Source: Sphingomonas parva (ex Maeng et al. 2020) (GTDB lineage: Bacteria; Pseudomonadota; Alphaproteobacteria; Sphingomonadales; Sphingomonadaceae). From it: DNA of 64,000 nt. Made by a program: the position numbers and the translations under genes. The notes under the pieces are model-generated. The model searched no databases. It had not been told where the DNA came from and saw only the letters and a program-made list of their open reading frames with translations. The stretch is taken from assembly GCF_004564275.1 (NCBI RefSeq), contig NZ_SPDV01000001.1:62001-126000 (forward strand), given 5' to 3'. Position 1 is the stretch's first letter. Every line of letters starts with the position of its first letter. Below are positions 33,592 through 42,779 of the stretch, piece after piece.

Positions 33592-36228
33592 GTGACAGCG
33601 ATTACAGCATCAAACCATCGTCGGCGCCTGTGCTCCGCGCTTCTCGTCGGCACGTTCCTCTCCGGGATCGCCCTGCCGGCCTACGCGCAGCAGGCTACGG
33701 CGCCCGCGGCCGCCGCGCCGACCGCGCCGACCGCACCGACCGTGGCCCCGCAGCCGGAATCGGTGATCCGCTCTCTCGCCGTGTCCGGCAACCAGCGTCT
33801 CGAGCCCGAGACGGTGATCTCCTACATGAAGCTCCGCGTGGGCGAGACCTATACGCGCGAGCGGCTCGACGAGGCACTGCGCGATCTCTACGCGACCGAG
33901 CTTTTCGCGGACGTCCAGATCCTCGGCGGCGACACCGGAAACCTGGTCATCCAGGTGCGCGAGAATCCGGTGATCAACCGGATCATCCTCGAGGGCAACA
34001 AGCGCATCAAGGACGACAAGATCAACCCGGAGATCAGGCTCGCCCCGCGCCAGATCTTCACCCGCACCAAGGCCCGCGCCGACGTCGCCCGCATCATCGA
34101 ACTCTATCGCCGCCAGGGCCGGTTCGCCGCGCAGGTCGAGCCCAAGATCGTGCAGCTCGAGCAGAACCGCGTCGACGTGGTGTTCGAGATCAGCGAGGGG
34201 CCGAAGTCCAAGGTCCGCCAGATCAACATCCTCGGCAACGAGAAATTCTCGGACAACGAGCTTCGCTCGCACATGGCGACGAAGCGCACCAACTTCCTCA
34301 GCTTCCTGAGCTCAGGCTCGGTCTATGATCCAGATCGCCTGGCCTACGACCAGCAGCAGCTGCGCCTGTTCTATCTCACCGAAGGCTATGCCGATTTCCG
34401 CGTCGTTTCCGCGGTGGCCGAGCTCACGCCGGACCGTCAGGACTTCATCATCACCTACGTGGTCGAGGAAGGCGAGCGCTATAAGTTCGGCGACGTCAAG
34501 GTCGAGAGCGAGATCCGCGACTTCAAGGGCGAGAACCTCACCCGTCTGCTGCCGATGAAGAAGGGCGATTGGTACAATGCCAAGCAGATGGAAGACACGG
34601 TCACCTCGCTGACCGAGAGCGCCGGCCTGTTCGGCTACGCCTTTGCCGACGTCAATCCGCAGATCGAGCGCGACAAGGAAACGAAGACGATGGCGGTGAC
34701 CTTCCAGGTCGCCGAGAGCCCACGCGTCTACGTCGATCGCATCGACATCAACGGCAACACGGCCACCCGCGACAAGGTTATCCGCCGCGAGTTCCGCCTG
34801 GCCGAGGGCGATCCGTTCAACAGCGTGCGGGTCAAGCGCTCCAAGGACCGCATCGAATCCCTGGGATATTTCCAGGAAGACCTCGAGATCACCCAGACCC
34901 AGGGCGCGACGCCGGACCGAGTGGTGCTCGGCCTCGACGTCGAGGAGAAGGCGACCGGCGAGCTGCAGGTCTCGGCCGGTTTCTCGAGCCTCGAGCGATT
35001 CCTGGTCAACCTCTCGATCCGCCAGCGCAACTTCATGGGCAAGGGCCAGGAAGTTCGCGCCGCGGTGAATTATTCGAGCTACTCCAAGTCGATCGAGCTC
35101 GGCTTCACCGAGCCGTATCTGTTCGACCGCAACATCGCGGTCGGCGTCGACGTCTTCCGGCGCGACTACAACAGCTTCAACTATATCGGTAACGAGCGGA
35201 ACAACACCTACGAGCAGCTGTCGACCGGCTTCCAGCTGCGCAGCGGCATCCCGCTCACCGAATATATGCAGCTGGCGGCGCGCTACGGCCTCAGCCAGGA
35301 CAAGGTGACGCTCGACGAGAGCCTCTATTTCACCGATCCGGACGGCTCGGGGCCGCTTCCCGCCTTCTGCGATCCGCTGCGTGTCGGCCGTTATCTGTGC
35401 CAGGCGATCGGTGAGCGGACAACGTCGTCGATCGGCTATTCTTTTGCCTATGACGACACCAACAACCGGCTCCGCCCGACCAATGGCCAGCGCTTCGTCC
35501 TGAGCCAGGATTTCGCCGGTCTCGGCGGCAGCGTCCGCTACCTGCGGACCAAGGCCAATGCGGCGAAATACTGGCAGCCGTTCGGCAGCTTCGTCTTCTC
35601 GGCCTCGCTCGAGGGCGGTTACATCCACAGCTTCCAGAAGGCGCCGAGCGCCGACGAGGATCCGCTGCGCCTGATCGACCGCTTCTTCCTCGGCGAGCCG
35701 CAGATCCGCGGCTTCGACATCCGTGGCGTCGGTCCGCGCGTCGTCCGCGAATTCTTCGACGAGAACGGCCCGATCGTCGACGACAGCAACCGCCAGATCG
35801 ACGACGCGCTCGGCGGACGGGCCTATTATCTCGCCCGCGCCGAGCTCGAGATTCCGGTCAGTTCCGGCCTGCGCGAGCTGGGCCTGCGCCCGTCGCTGTT
35901 CGTCGATGCCGGCGCGCTCTTCGGCCTCAGGGATCCTGCGACCACGACGGTCAGGAACTGCGTCGACGATCCCGACGTCACAGGCACCGTGGAGGGATCG
36001 CAGGTCATCGGCGACAGCGCCAGCTGCCCGACCGGCACCATCGTCGGCGCGAATTCGTTCCGCGAAGTCTTCCGGGGCGACACGCCCAAGCCGCGCGTGT
36101 CGGTCGGCTTCGGCGTCAACTGGAACTCGCCGTTCGGCCCGTTCAGGATCGATATAGCCAAGGCGCTTATCAAGGCCGAAGGCGACGATACCAAGCTCAT
36201 CACCTTCAACGTAGGGACCGCATTCTAA
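33592..36228 (+). CDS. bamA: Outer membrane protein assembly factor BamA
   Basis: An 878-aa Omp85 protein, core of the machine that inserts beta-barrels into the outer membrane. It starts at GTG 33592 with GGGGA ahead, has a signal peptide (RRRLCSALLVGTFLSGIALPAYA), five POTRA repeats to about residue 440, and a C-terminal barrel beginning SAGFSSLERFLVNLS. The lid-lock motif is present as FFLGEPQIRGFDIRGVGPR, and the last residue is Phe after NVGTA, the usual barrel end. It shares one base with ompH (TAATG). Confidence 0.97.
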   Translation: MTAITASNHRRRLCSALLVGTFLSGIALPAYAQQATAPAAAAPTAPTAPTVAPQPESVIRSLAVSGNQRLEPETVISYMKLRVGETYTRERLDEALRDLYATELFADVQILGGDTGNLVIQVRENPVINRIILEGNKRIKDDKINPEIRLAPRQIFTRTKARADVARIIELYRRQGRFAAQVEPKIVQLEQNRVDVVFEISEGPKSKVRQINILGNEKFSDNELRSHMATKRTNFLSFLSSGSVYDPDRLAYDQQQLRLFYLTEGYADFRVVSAVAELTPDRQDFIITYVVEEGERYKFGDVKVESEIRDFKGENLTRLLPMKKGDWYNAKQMEDTVTSLTESAGLFGYAFADVNPQIERDKETKTMAVTFQVAESPRVYVDRIDINGNTATRDKVIRREFRLAEGDPFNSVRVKRSKDRIESLGYFQEDLEITQTQGATPDRVVLGLDVEEKATGELQVSAGFSSLERFLVNLSIRQRNFMGKGQEVRAAVNYSSYSKSIELGFTEPYLFDRNIAVGVDVFRRDYNSFNYIGNERNNTYEQLSTGFQLRSGIPLTEYMQLAARYGLSQDKVTLDESLYFTDPDGSGPLPAFCDPLRVGRYLCQAIGERTTSSIGYSFAYDDTNNRLRPTNGQRFVLSQDFAGLGGSVRYLRTKANAAKYWQPFGSFVFSASLEGGYIHSFQKAPSADEDPLRLIDRFFLGEPQIRGFDIRGVGPRVVREFFDENGPIVDDSNRQIDDALGGRAYYLARAELEIPVSSGLRELGLRPSLFVDAGALFGLRDPATTTVRNCVDDPDVTGTVEGSQVIGDSASCPTGTIVGANSFREVFRGDTPKPRVSVGFGVNWNSPFGPFRIDIAKALIKAEGDDTKLITFNVGTAF

Positions 36229-36860
36229 TGAATAAATTCGCTCTCGGCGCTGCTGCAGCGGCGCTTTCCCTCGGCATGTCGGGCGCCGCTCTCGCGCAGC
36301 GCAACAACAACAATGCCCCCCAGATCCTGATCGTGGACATCGCCCGCGTGTCGAGCGAGTGCACGGCCTGCCGCGCCGCATCCACCCAGCTGCAGACCCA
36401 GGCCACCGCCCTTCAGCAGCGCCAGCAGACGCTCGGCCAGCAGCTCCAGACCGCCCAGGCGCCGCTCGAGACCGCGATCAACGCGCTCAACGGCAAGCAG
36501 CCCGACGCGGCGCTGCAGTCCCGCATCACCGCGTTCGAGACCCAGCGCAACACGGCGGCGCAGGAGATCCAGCGCACGAGCCAGCAGCTGCAGTCCACCG
36601 AGATCCATGTGAACCAGCAGATCTCGACCCGCCTGCGCACCGTGCTCGAGCAGATTCGTGCTCAGCGCAACGCGACGGTGGTCGTCGCGGCCGGCACCAC
36701 CTGGGCGTTCAATCCGTCGGCCGACGTGACCAATGACGCGCTCAACCTGCTGAACCAGCAGCTGCCGTCGGTCAGCGTGACCCCGCTGCCGCAGCAGCAG
36801 CAGCCGGCGCCCGCCGCCAATCCGGCGCAGCCGCAGCCGCAGCGTCCGCAGGGCCGGTGA
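36228..36860 (+). CDS. OmpH/Skp family periplasmic chaperone
   Basis: A 210-aa exported protein: signal peptide [22 protein letters not shown], a short strand ILIVDIARV typical of OmpH, then a long Gln/Thr-rich coiled coil (about residues 45-140), and a Pro/Gln-rich C-terminal tail unusual in length. Skp-like chaperones carry unfolded outer-membrane proteins to BamA, encoded immediately upstream with overlapping TAATG. It contains two cysteines in ECTACRA, close together and possibly disulphide-linked. Confidence 0.92.
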   Translation: MNKFALGAAAAALSLGMSGAALAQRNNNNAPQILIVDIARVSSECTACRAASTQLQTQATALQQRQQTLGQQLQTAQAPLETAINALNGKQPDAALQSRITAFETQRNTAAQEIQRTSQQLQSTEIHVNQQISTRLRTVLEQIRAQRNATVVVAAGTTWAFNPSADVTNDALNLLNQQLPSVSVTPLPQQQQPAPAANPAQPQPQRPQGR

Positions 36861-37336
36861 GCACCGACGACTCCGGCAGCACCGCCATCGGCCCGCTGGA
36901 CATCCGGCGGGTGATGGCGGCACTGCCGCATCGCTATCCGATGCTCCTGATCGACCGGGTCGAGGAGCTGGTCCCGAGGAAGCGGATCGTCGCCATCAAG
37001 GCGGTGACGATCAACGAGCCGTTCTTCCAGGGGCATTTCCCGACCCGGCCGATCATGCCGGGCGTGCTCCTCGTCGAGGCGATGGCGCAGGCCTCCGGCG
37101 TGCTGGCGGTCGAATCCCTCGGGCTCGCCGGTTCGGGCAAGCTGGTCTATTTCATGGCGATCGACGGCGCGAAGTTCCGCCGGCCGGTCGAGCCCGGCGT
37201 GCTGCTCCGCATCGAGGTCGATCTCGTCCAGGACCGGGGCTCGGTCTGCAAGTTCGCCGGCCGGGTGCTGATCGACGGCAAGCTCGCAGCGGAAACCAGC
37301 TTCACCGCGATGATCGCGGATCCGCCGGCGGACTAA
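36857..37336 (+). CDS. fabZ: 3-hydroxyacyl-ACP dehydratase FabZ
   Basis: A 159-aa hot-dog fold enzyme that dehydrates 3-hydroxyacyl-ACP in fatty-acid elongation. Signatures are [13 protein letters not shown], then the catalytic histidine in [20 protein letters not shown] with the conserved glutamate. The start GTG 36857 overlaps ompH. In enterobacteria this position is flanked by lpxD and lpxA; here no lpx gene precedes or follows, and the next genes are B12 transport genes on the other strand, whose last stop overlaps the fabZ stop. Confidence 0.97.
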   Translation: MSTDDSGSTAIGPLDIRRVMAALPHRYPMLLIDRVEELVPRKRIVAIKAVTINEPFFQGHFPTRPIMPGVLLVEAMAQASGVLAVESLGLAGSGKLVYFMAIDGAKFRRPVEPGVLLRIEVDLVQDRGSVCKFAGRVLIDGKLAAETSFTAMIADPPAD

Positions 37337-38037
37337 GCCGGGCGCCAGCCCTCGCGGGTCCTTTGAATACCGAAGACGGCCGGAATGCACGGGCCGGCGA
37401 TCACCTCCGCGGGGTCGCCGTCCGCGGCAATCCGGCCGTTCTTCATGATGATCAGCCGATCGGCATGGCGCGCCGCCAGATCGAGATCGTGCAACGCGAC
37501 GATCGCGCCCTGGCCGCCGGCGGAGACGCTGCGGCGCAGGATGTCCATCAGCCGCAGCTGCCAGAGCGGATCGAGGTTGGCGATCGGCTCGTCGAGCAGC
37601 AGCAGCGCCGAACGCGCAGCGAAGGCGCGGGCGAGCAGCACGCGGCTGCGCTCTCCGGTGGACAGGCGGTCCACCCGCCGATCCGCCCAGCCGGTCAATT
37701 CGAACGTCTCGAGCGCGGCGTCGATCTCGTTCTCGAGCGCGGCCAGGCCGAGACGGGCAACGTCGCGTACGGTGAGGGGCCACAGCAGCTCGCGATTGGC
37801 CGGCAGATAGGAAAACAGCCGGTGGCGCACGCTGGGGGACGCAGTTCGCGCGTCGGCCCCGCCGATCCGCACCGTGCCGGAGGCGGATCCGATTCCGGCA
37901 AGCGCGTGAAGCAGGCTCGTCTTGCCGCTGCCGTTCGGTCCGACGAGGCAGACGAGCTGCGGCCCGATGATGGCGAGATCCGTCGCCGCGAGACGCCCGG
38001 CGATCTCGAGACCTTGCGCGTCGAGGAGGCGCGTCAT
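37333..38037 (-). CDS. btuD: Vitamin B12 ABC transporter, ATP-binding protein
   Basis: A 234-aa ABC ATPase, last gene of the B12 uptake operon. Walker A is GPNGSGKTS, the signature loop is [14 protein letters not shown], Walker B is [13 protein letters not shown] and the switch histidine is in [19 protein letters not shown] 38037 overlaps the btuC stop (ATGA). The B12 assignment comes from the operon and riboswitch; by sequence alone it could serve another FecCD-type permease. Confidence 0.92.
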   Translation of the reverse strand: MTRLLDAQGLEIAGRLAATDLAIIGPQLVCLVGPNGSGKTSLLHALAGIGSASGTVRIGGADARTASPSVRHRLFSYLPANRELLWPLTVRDVARLGLAALENEIDAALETFELTGWADRRVDRLSTGERSRVLLARAFAARSALLLLDEPIANLDPLWQLRLMDILRRSVSAGGQGAIVALHDLDLAARHADRLIIMKNGRIAADGDPAEVIAGPCIPAVFGIQRTREGWRPA

Positions 38038-39002
38038 CGTCCGAGACTCCACCGCATGTGGGCGACCAGCCACAGGAAGAACGGAGCCCCGAGCAGCGCG
38101 GTGACCACGCCGATCGGGAGCACGCGGCCGAGCGGCGCCGCTCGCGTCACGAGATCGGCCGCGAGCAGCAGGGTCCCGCCGAGCAGCGCGGCCGGGAGGA
38201 TGGCCTGGCCCGGATGGCCGCGGCTGAGGCGCCGTGCGAAGATCGGGGCCACCAAGCCGACGAAGCCGATCGCGCCGCAGATCGCGACGCAGGCGCCGAC
38301 GCCGATGGCGGTGAGCGCCACGATCTCGACCCTGAGGCGCCGAAGATCATGACCGAGCGACTCGGCGACATCCTCGCCGAGGGTAAGGAGGTCGAGCGGC
38401 GCCCGCAGGCGAAGCAGCAGCAGCATGGCGACGAGTGCGGGCGCTCCGGCGAACGCCGCCTGGGCGAGACTGCGGTCGACCAGCGAGCCCATCAGCCAGT
38501 CGTAGGCGTCGTAGAAGGCGAACGGGGAGGGCGCGAGGGCGAGCGCCAGGGTGGTGAGCGCGCCGGCAAGGGCGCTGATCGCGAGCCCGGAGAGCAGCAG
38601 CGTCGCCGTCTCGGCGCGGGAGCCCGCCAGCACGAGCAGGAGGAGCAGCGCGGCAAGCGCGCCGAGGATCGCGCCGATCGACAGCGCCAGCGGCGAGGCG
38701 AGGCCGATCAGATACGCTGTCACCACCGCGCCGAGCGCCGCCCCGCTGGTCGTGCCGGTCAGATCCGGGGAGGCGAGAGGGTTGGCGAACAGCGCCTGGA
38801 TCGCTGCGCCGGCCGCGCCGAGCATTGCGCCATAGATCAGCGCGAGCAGGGCCCGCGGTAGCCGAAGCTCCTGCAGCACGGCGATGGCGAGTCCCCGATC
38901 CTCGGCCATCAGGGCGGCGATGCTCGACCAGGGCGTGAGGAGCGAGAGCAGGAACAGGACGCCGGCGAGCGTCGCGAGAAGGAGCGTCATCCTGGCCGTC
39001 AT
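38034..39002 (-). CDS. btuC: Vitamin B12 ABC transporter, permease
   Basis: A 322-aa FecCD/BtuC-family permease with about ten membrane helices. Typical segments are LRLPRALLALIYGAMLGAAGAA, LFANPLASPDLTGTTSGAALG, LTLGEDVAESLGHDL (the coupling helix region), CGAIGFVGLVAPIFAR and the end RVLPIGVVTALLGAPFFLWL. ATG 39002 overlaps the btuF stop; ATG 38990 is a possible internal start. It is probably controlled by the cobalamin riboswitch ahead of btuB. Confidence 0.93.
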   Translation of the reverse strand: MTARMTLLLATLAGVLFLLSLLTPWSSIAALMAEDRGLAIAVLQELRLPRALLALIYGAMLGAAGAAIQALFANPLASPDLTGTTSGAALGAVVTAYLIGLASPLALSIGAILGALAALLLLLVLAGSRAETATLLLSGLAISALAGALTTLALALAPSPFAFYDAYDWLMGSLVDRSLAQAAFAGAPALVAMLLLLRLRAPLDLLTLGEDVAESLGHDLRRLRVEIVALTAIGVGACVAICGAIGFVGLVAPIFARRLSRGHPGQAILPAALLGGTLLLAADLVTRAAPLGRVLPIGVVTALLGAPFFLWLVAHMRWSLGR

Positions 39003-39799
39003 CGGCGAGCGCCCGGCACGCGAATGCCTTTCAGGCGCTCGATCTCGCCGACGAGCAGCGGGCCCATGCACGTCCAGGGGCGGCCGTCGGTCATGATCGT
39101 GCGCGTGCTGCGGACCTTGGCCAGCGGATGCGACAGCCATCTTTGCTCGCCGGAATATTGGCCGCTTCGATAGTCGCTGCGCAGCAGGACCGAGGGTGGG
39201 CGAACGAGCAATTGCTCGAGCGTGGCACGATCTCCGGGCAGCGCCCGCTGGCGGAAGCCGGCAAGCGCCATCCACGCTCCGGCGAGGCTCGCGGGACCCA
39301 CGCTGCGTCCGCCCCCGGCGAGCCAGATCGTGTCTACGCTCCGTGCCGGAGTCCCTGTCCTCAGCCGCGCAATCCGCGCGAGGAGCGGTCGCGCGCGTTG
39401 GGCCTGGCCCAATGCGCCCGCGACGCGGGCTATGGCGGCCTCGACGTCGCCGATCGACTGCGGATAGGGTAGGTCGATCACCGCGATGCCGAGCCGCTCG
39501 GCGATCCTGATCCGATCGCGTCCGCCGCCGCCCATGGTGAGCACGAGATCCGGCTTCATCGCCGCCACCGAGACCAGGCTGCCGTCGTTGGCGCGGTGGC
39601 GGCGGGCCTCGCGCCACAGGCTCGTCTCCTCGGGCTTCTGCGCGAGATGGGTGACCGAGGCGATCTGCCGAGTATCGGCGAGCATCAGCAGCAGCTCGTC
39701 GGTGCAGAGGTTGAGCGACGCCGCCCGGCGCGGGGCCGCATCGCCTGCACCCGCGAGCGCGAGCAGACTAATGGCCGAGGCGAAAGCGAAAACCCGCAT
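38999..39799 (-). CDS. btuF: Vitamin B12 ABC transporter, periplasmic binding protein
   Basis: A 266-aa substrate-binding protein with signal peptide [38 protein letters not shown] opens the first lobe, and PDLVLTMGGG and ERLGIAVIDLPYPQSIGDVEAAI follow the BtuF/FhuD type III pattern with a connecting helix. Its start lies 32 bases inside the end of btuB, and its stop overlaps btuC, so the order btuB-btuF-btuC-btuD is one transcription unit. Confidence 0.9.
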   Translation of the reverse strand: MRVFAFASAISLLALAGAGDAAPRRAASLNLCTDELLLMLADTRQIASVTHLAQKPEETSLWREARRHRANDGSLVSVAAMKPDLVLTMGGGGRDRIRIAERLGIAVIDLPYPQSIGDVEAAIARVAGALGQAQRARPLLARIARLRTGTPARSVDTIWLAGGGRSVGPASLAGAWMALAGFRQRALPGDRATLEQLLVRPPSVLLRSDYRSGQYSGEQRWLSHPLAKVRSTRTIMTDGRPWTCMGPLLVGEIERLKGIRVPGARR

Positions 39800-41645
39800 A
39801 AACCGCTCTTCCCGGCGTGTTGTAGCCGATCACGTCCTGATAATCGGAGTCGAAGCCGTTCTCCACGCGTCCATAGGCCTCGAGGCCGTCGCTGAGCGTC
39901 CAGGAGAGCCGAAGGGAGGCGAGGAGATAATCGTCCAGCCTGAAGTCGCGGGCCGGAAACGGATCGAAATCGGTATCGTGGCGCGCGCCGATATACGCCG
40001 CGGAGCCGCCCCAGCTCAACCGGCCTCGCGTGCCGCTCGCCACCAGATTGACGCTGTGCCGCGGCCGCCGGATCTCGCGAACGGCCAGATCGCCCGCGTC
40101 CTGCCGCTCCTCGGCGTCGAGCCAGCTATAGTTCAGCGCGAGGCCGAACGCGTCCGAAGGACGCCAGGCCGCCTCCGCCTCGATGCCGCGCCGCCGGCTC
40201 CTGCCCTCCGCATTGGCGGTGCTCGACTGGAAGGTCAGGGGATCGAACGTGTCGACGATCTCGTCGCGCAGGCGGTTGGAGAAGCCGGTGACCCCGAGGG
40301 TCAGCGTGCGCTTCTCCCAGCGTATGCCTGCCTCCCAACCGCGCGAGCTCTCCGGCCGCAGCGCCGGATTCCCGAGGAAGGAGCCGGGGAAGAAGCCGTA
40401 GAGATCGTAGAAGGTCGGCTGTGCGATGCCCTCGCCATAAGCGGCGTGGAGACGCCAGCCCTGCGCCGGCATCACGACGGCAGCGGCGCGAAAGGTCGTT
40501 GCGTCGGCAAAGGCGCTGAACGCATCGTGGCGAACGGCAAGGTCGGTTGAGACGAGGCCGCTCCAGCGGGCGTGCCATTCGCCGACCAAGGCGGTGAGAT
40601 GGCGGCCGCGATTCTGGTCGGTTCCGCCGAGATAAACCTGGTCGCGCGCGCGGAAGTCTTCCGCCTCGTGCTCGACGGCGGCGGTCATTCGGTGTCCGCC
40701 CAAGGTGCGCGAAAGCTGGGCGCCGGCGCTGAGGCGCTCGCCGAACGTGCTGTTCAGCCGTTCGTCGTCCAGGCGGTTGCGATTGGCGCTGTCCAGCCAG
40801 CCGAGCTCGGCGAGGAGCGACCAGCCCGCCGCTTCGGCCCTGGCCCAGCCGCGCGCTGCACGGATGCGGTTGGCGGTCTCGTCGAGCGTGTCGGCCCGGC
40901 GGAAGGTGATCGGGTCGAAGCCGTCATATTCGCTCTCGCCCTCCATCCAGTGGCCGACCAGGCCGATCTCGGTGTCGGCAGAGGGATGGACGGCGCCCTT
41001 GAGGCTCGCATTCACGGTCTCGAACCCGTCACGCTCGCCGCCCGCTCCGAAGCTGTCGATGCCGTCGCTGCCGATCCAGGAGGCGGAGCCGGACAGGCCG
41101 GCCGTCTCTCCGCCCGAGGCGAATTGGAGCGCGGCGCGGCCGCTGTCGAAGCTGCCGTATTCGCCGAGGGCGCTGAGCCGCCTCGGGCCCAGTGGATCGG
41201 CGGTCTCGAGCGCAACGACGCCGCCAAGCGCCTCGGAACCCCAGAGCGCCGATTGCGGCCCCCGGACGATCTCGACCCGGGAGAGTGCGTCCGTCGTGAG
41301 CAGCTCGAAACGGGCTTCGTTGCCGGCCGCGGGATCGTTGAAGCGAATACCGTCGACGAACAGCAGGCTGTGGTTCGCCTCGGCACCCCGGATCCGCAAT
41401 TGGGTCTGGGTGCCGCGCGGCCCGGTGGTGGCGACGGAGACACCCGCCGACAGGCGGAGCAGATCGGCACCGCCGGCCAGCCCCAGCCTGTCGATCGTCT
41501 CGCTGTCGAAGGTGGTAACGGAGGCCGGCGCCTCCTCCTCGGCGAGCGGTTCGCGCGCGGCGGTGACCACGATGGACTGGGTTTCATCCGTCGGTGCGGC
41601 GGCGATCGGAGCGGCGAGTGCGGAGAGCAACAGGAACGGTGACAT
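39768..41645 (-). CDS. btuB: TonB-dependent cobalamin receptor BtuB
   Basis: A 625-aa outer-membrane receptor. The signal peptide [16 protein letters not shown] is followed by a TonB box-like [14 protein letters not shown], the plug domain ([20 protein letters not shown], then [21 protein letters not shown]) and a 22-strand barrel ending AGFRFRLGH, with aromatic-rich strands. ATG 41645 has GGAGG immediately ahead. The cobalamin riboswitch in its leader identifies the substrate class as corrinoids. Confidence 0.95.
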   Translation of the reverse strand: MSPFLLLSALAAPIAAAPTDETQSIVVTAAREPLAEEEAPASVTTFDSETIDRLGLAGGADLLRLSAGVSVATTGPRGTQTQLRIRGAEANHSLLFVDGIRFNDPAAGNEARFELLTTDALSRVEIVRGPQSALWGSEALGGVVALETADPLGPRRLSALGEYGSFDSGRAALQFASGGETAGLSGSASWIGSDGIDSFGAGGERDGFETVNASLKGAVHPSADTEIGLVGHWMEGESEYDGFDPITFRRADTLDETANRIRAARGWARAEAAGWSLLAELGWLDSANRNRLDDERLNSTFGERLSAGAQLSRTLGGHRMTAAVEHEAEDFRARDQVYLGGTDQNRGRHLTALVGEWHARWSGLVSTDLAVRHDAFSAFADATTFRAAAVVMPAQGWRLHAAYGEGIAQPTFYDLYGFFPGSFLGNPALRPESSRGWEAGIRWEKRTLTLGVTGFSNRLRDEIVDTFDPLTFQSSTANAEGRSRRRGIEAEAAWRPSDAFGLALNYSWLDAEERQDAGDLAVREIRRPRHSVNLVASGTRGRLSWGGSAAYIGARHDTDFDPFPARDFRLDDYLLASLRLSWTLSDGLEAYGRVENGFDSDYQDVIGYNTPGRAVYAGFRFRLGH

Positions 41646-41744
41646 GGATCCTCCATCGAACGACATGGCTGTCGTCTCGGAGGCCATTCGCCGGCATGGC
41701 GAAGTGCCGCGCAGCACGCTGGTCCCGGCGCGTTGCGGACGACA

Positions 41745-41893
41745 TGCGAAGGCAGGTCTCCTGGCTCGCGGGTCCTTGCCTGATCTCACCCTTTGCGGGG
41801 GAGGGGCTCTCCGCTTACAGTTGCGGGCACAGCGCCGGTATCGCACCGGCTTCCCATTTTCACTGCGCCGTCGCCGGCGCAGCACCTTCGCTG
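41745..41893 (-). ncRNA. Cobalamin (B12) riboswitch
   Basis: Read leftward: GGTGCTGCGCCG, GTGAAAATGGGAA, GCCGGTGCGATACCGGC, GTGCCCGCAACTGTAAGCGG and then the B12 box GCCAGGAGACCTGCC (41765-41751). These are the conserved core elements in the standard order. It ends about 100 bases ahead of btuB and should reduce expression of btuBFCD when cobalamin is abundant. Confidence 0.95.
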
Positions 41894-41899
41894 GCGGCG

Positions 41900-41929
41900 T
41901 GGCTAGGCGCCCCGGCGGCACCTTGTCAA
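41900..41929 (-). promoter_or_regulatory. Promoter of the riboswitch-btuBFCD unit
   Basis: Leftward TTGACA (41929-41924), 18 bases, TAGCCA (41905-41900). The predicted start near 41893 coincides with the 5' end of the riboswitch fold. The -35 overlaps that of the rightward rpmE promoter. Confidence 0.5.
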
Positions 41930-41951
41930 TTCGGCCGGTTGCGGCTACATG
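41923..41951 (+). promoter_or_regulatory. Candidate rpmE promoter
   Basis: TTGTCA (41923-41928), 17 bases, TACATG (41946-41951). The -35 shares five bases with the leftward btuB -35, so the two polymerases cannot bind at once. A 7-bp hairpin GGCTGGT-cgga-ACCAGCC (41970-41987) lies in the leader. Confidence 0.4.
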
Positions 41952-42010
41952 CCGCCACGCCTTCCATGAGGCTGGTCGGAACCAGCCAAAGCCCAAGGAA
42001 AATCAAAGCG

Positions 42011-42241
42011 ATGAAAGCCGATACCCATCCCGATTACCACATGATCAAGGTGCAGATGACCGACGGCACCGTGTTCGAGACCCGCTCCACCTGGGGCAAG
42101 GAAGGCGATACGCTCCAGCTCGACATCGATCCGAAGGTGCACCCGGCCTGGACCGGCGGCACGACCCGCATGCTCGATCAGGGCGGCCAGGTCGCGCGCT
42201 TCAACAAGCGCTTCGGCGGCCTTACGCTCGGCAAGAAGTAA
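42011..42241 (+). CDS. rpmE: 50S ribosomal protein L31
   Basis: A 76-aa large-subunit protein: [21 protein letters not shown], then [22 protein letters not shown] and the C-terminal [10 protein letters not shown]. It is the zinc-free form: none of the four cysteines of the zinc-binding type is present. AAGGA lies about ten bases before ATG 42011. A short hairpin precedes the ribosome-binding site and could be the S-curve for autoregulation, but this is unproven. Confidence 0.97.
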   Translation: MKADTHPDYHMIKVQMTDGTVFETRSTWGKEGDTLQLDIDPKVHPAWTGGTTRMLDQGGQVARFNKRFGGLTLGKK

Positions 42242-42256
42242 GACGGCGGCAGCCGC

Positions 42257-42776
42257 GTGGTCCCGATCGTCGAGACCGCGCGGCTGCGCCTCAGGGCGCT
42301 CCGAGAGCGATCTGGTCGTCCAGGCAGAGATGCTGGGCGATCCCGACTACATGCGCCATCTCGGCGGCCACGCGCTGAGCCGCGAGGAAGCGTGGCGCAA
42401 GATCCTTTGCGGCGTCGGGCTCTGGCCGCTCTTCGGCTTCGGCTATTGGTCCGTCGAGCGGCGCGAGGACGGCGCCTATATCGGCCAGGTCGGCTTCGCC
42501 GACTTCAAGCGTGACATGACTCCCTCGATCGAGGGGCTTCCGGAGATGGGGTGGGTGCTCGCGCCCTCGGCGCACGGCCAGGGCTATGCGTCCGAAGCCG
42601 TGGCCGGCGCGCTCGATTGGGCCGAGGCGGCCCTCGCCGGGCGCGAGATCGTCGCGATCATCGATGCCGACAATGCGGCTTCGATCAGGGTCGCGGAGAA
42701 AGCCGGCTTCTCGATCCGAGAGCCCGCTACGTATCGCGACGAATCGATCCTGCTGTTCCGGCGCCCGCCGGTCTGA
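42257..42776 (+). pseudogene. GNAT-family N-acetyltransferase with a frameshift near the N-terminus
   Basis: The start (GTG 42257) reads IVETARLRLRALRE in one frame. The domain then continues in another frame as SDLVVQAEMLGDPDYMRHLGG and on to the acetyl-CoA site GWVLAPSAHGQGYASEAV and IIDADNAASIRVAEKAGF. The shift falls at a CGAGAGCGA run near 42303: restoring one AG gives RESDLVV, the usual GNAT sequence, so loss of one dinucleotide explains it. An internal ATG at 42330 opens 148 codons and could still give a shortened protein, lacking the first strand. It could also be a sequencing error. Confidence 0.75.
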
Positions 42777-42779
42777 GTC

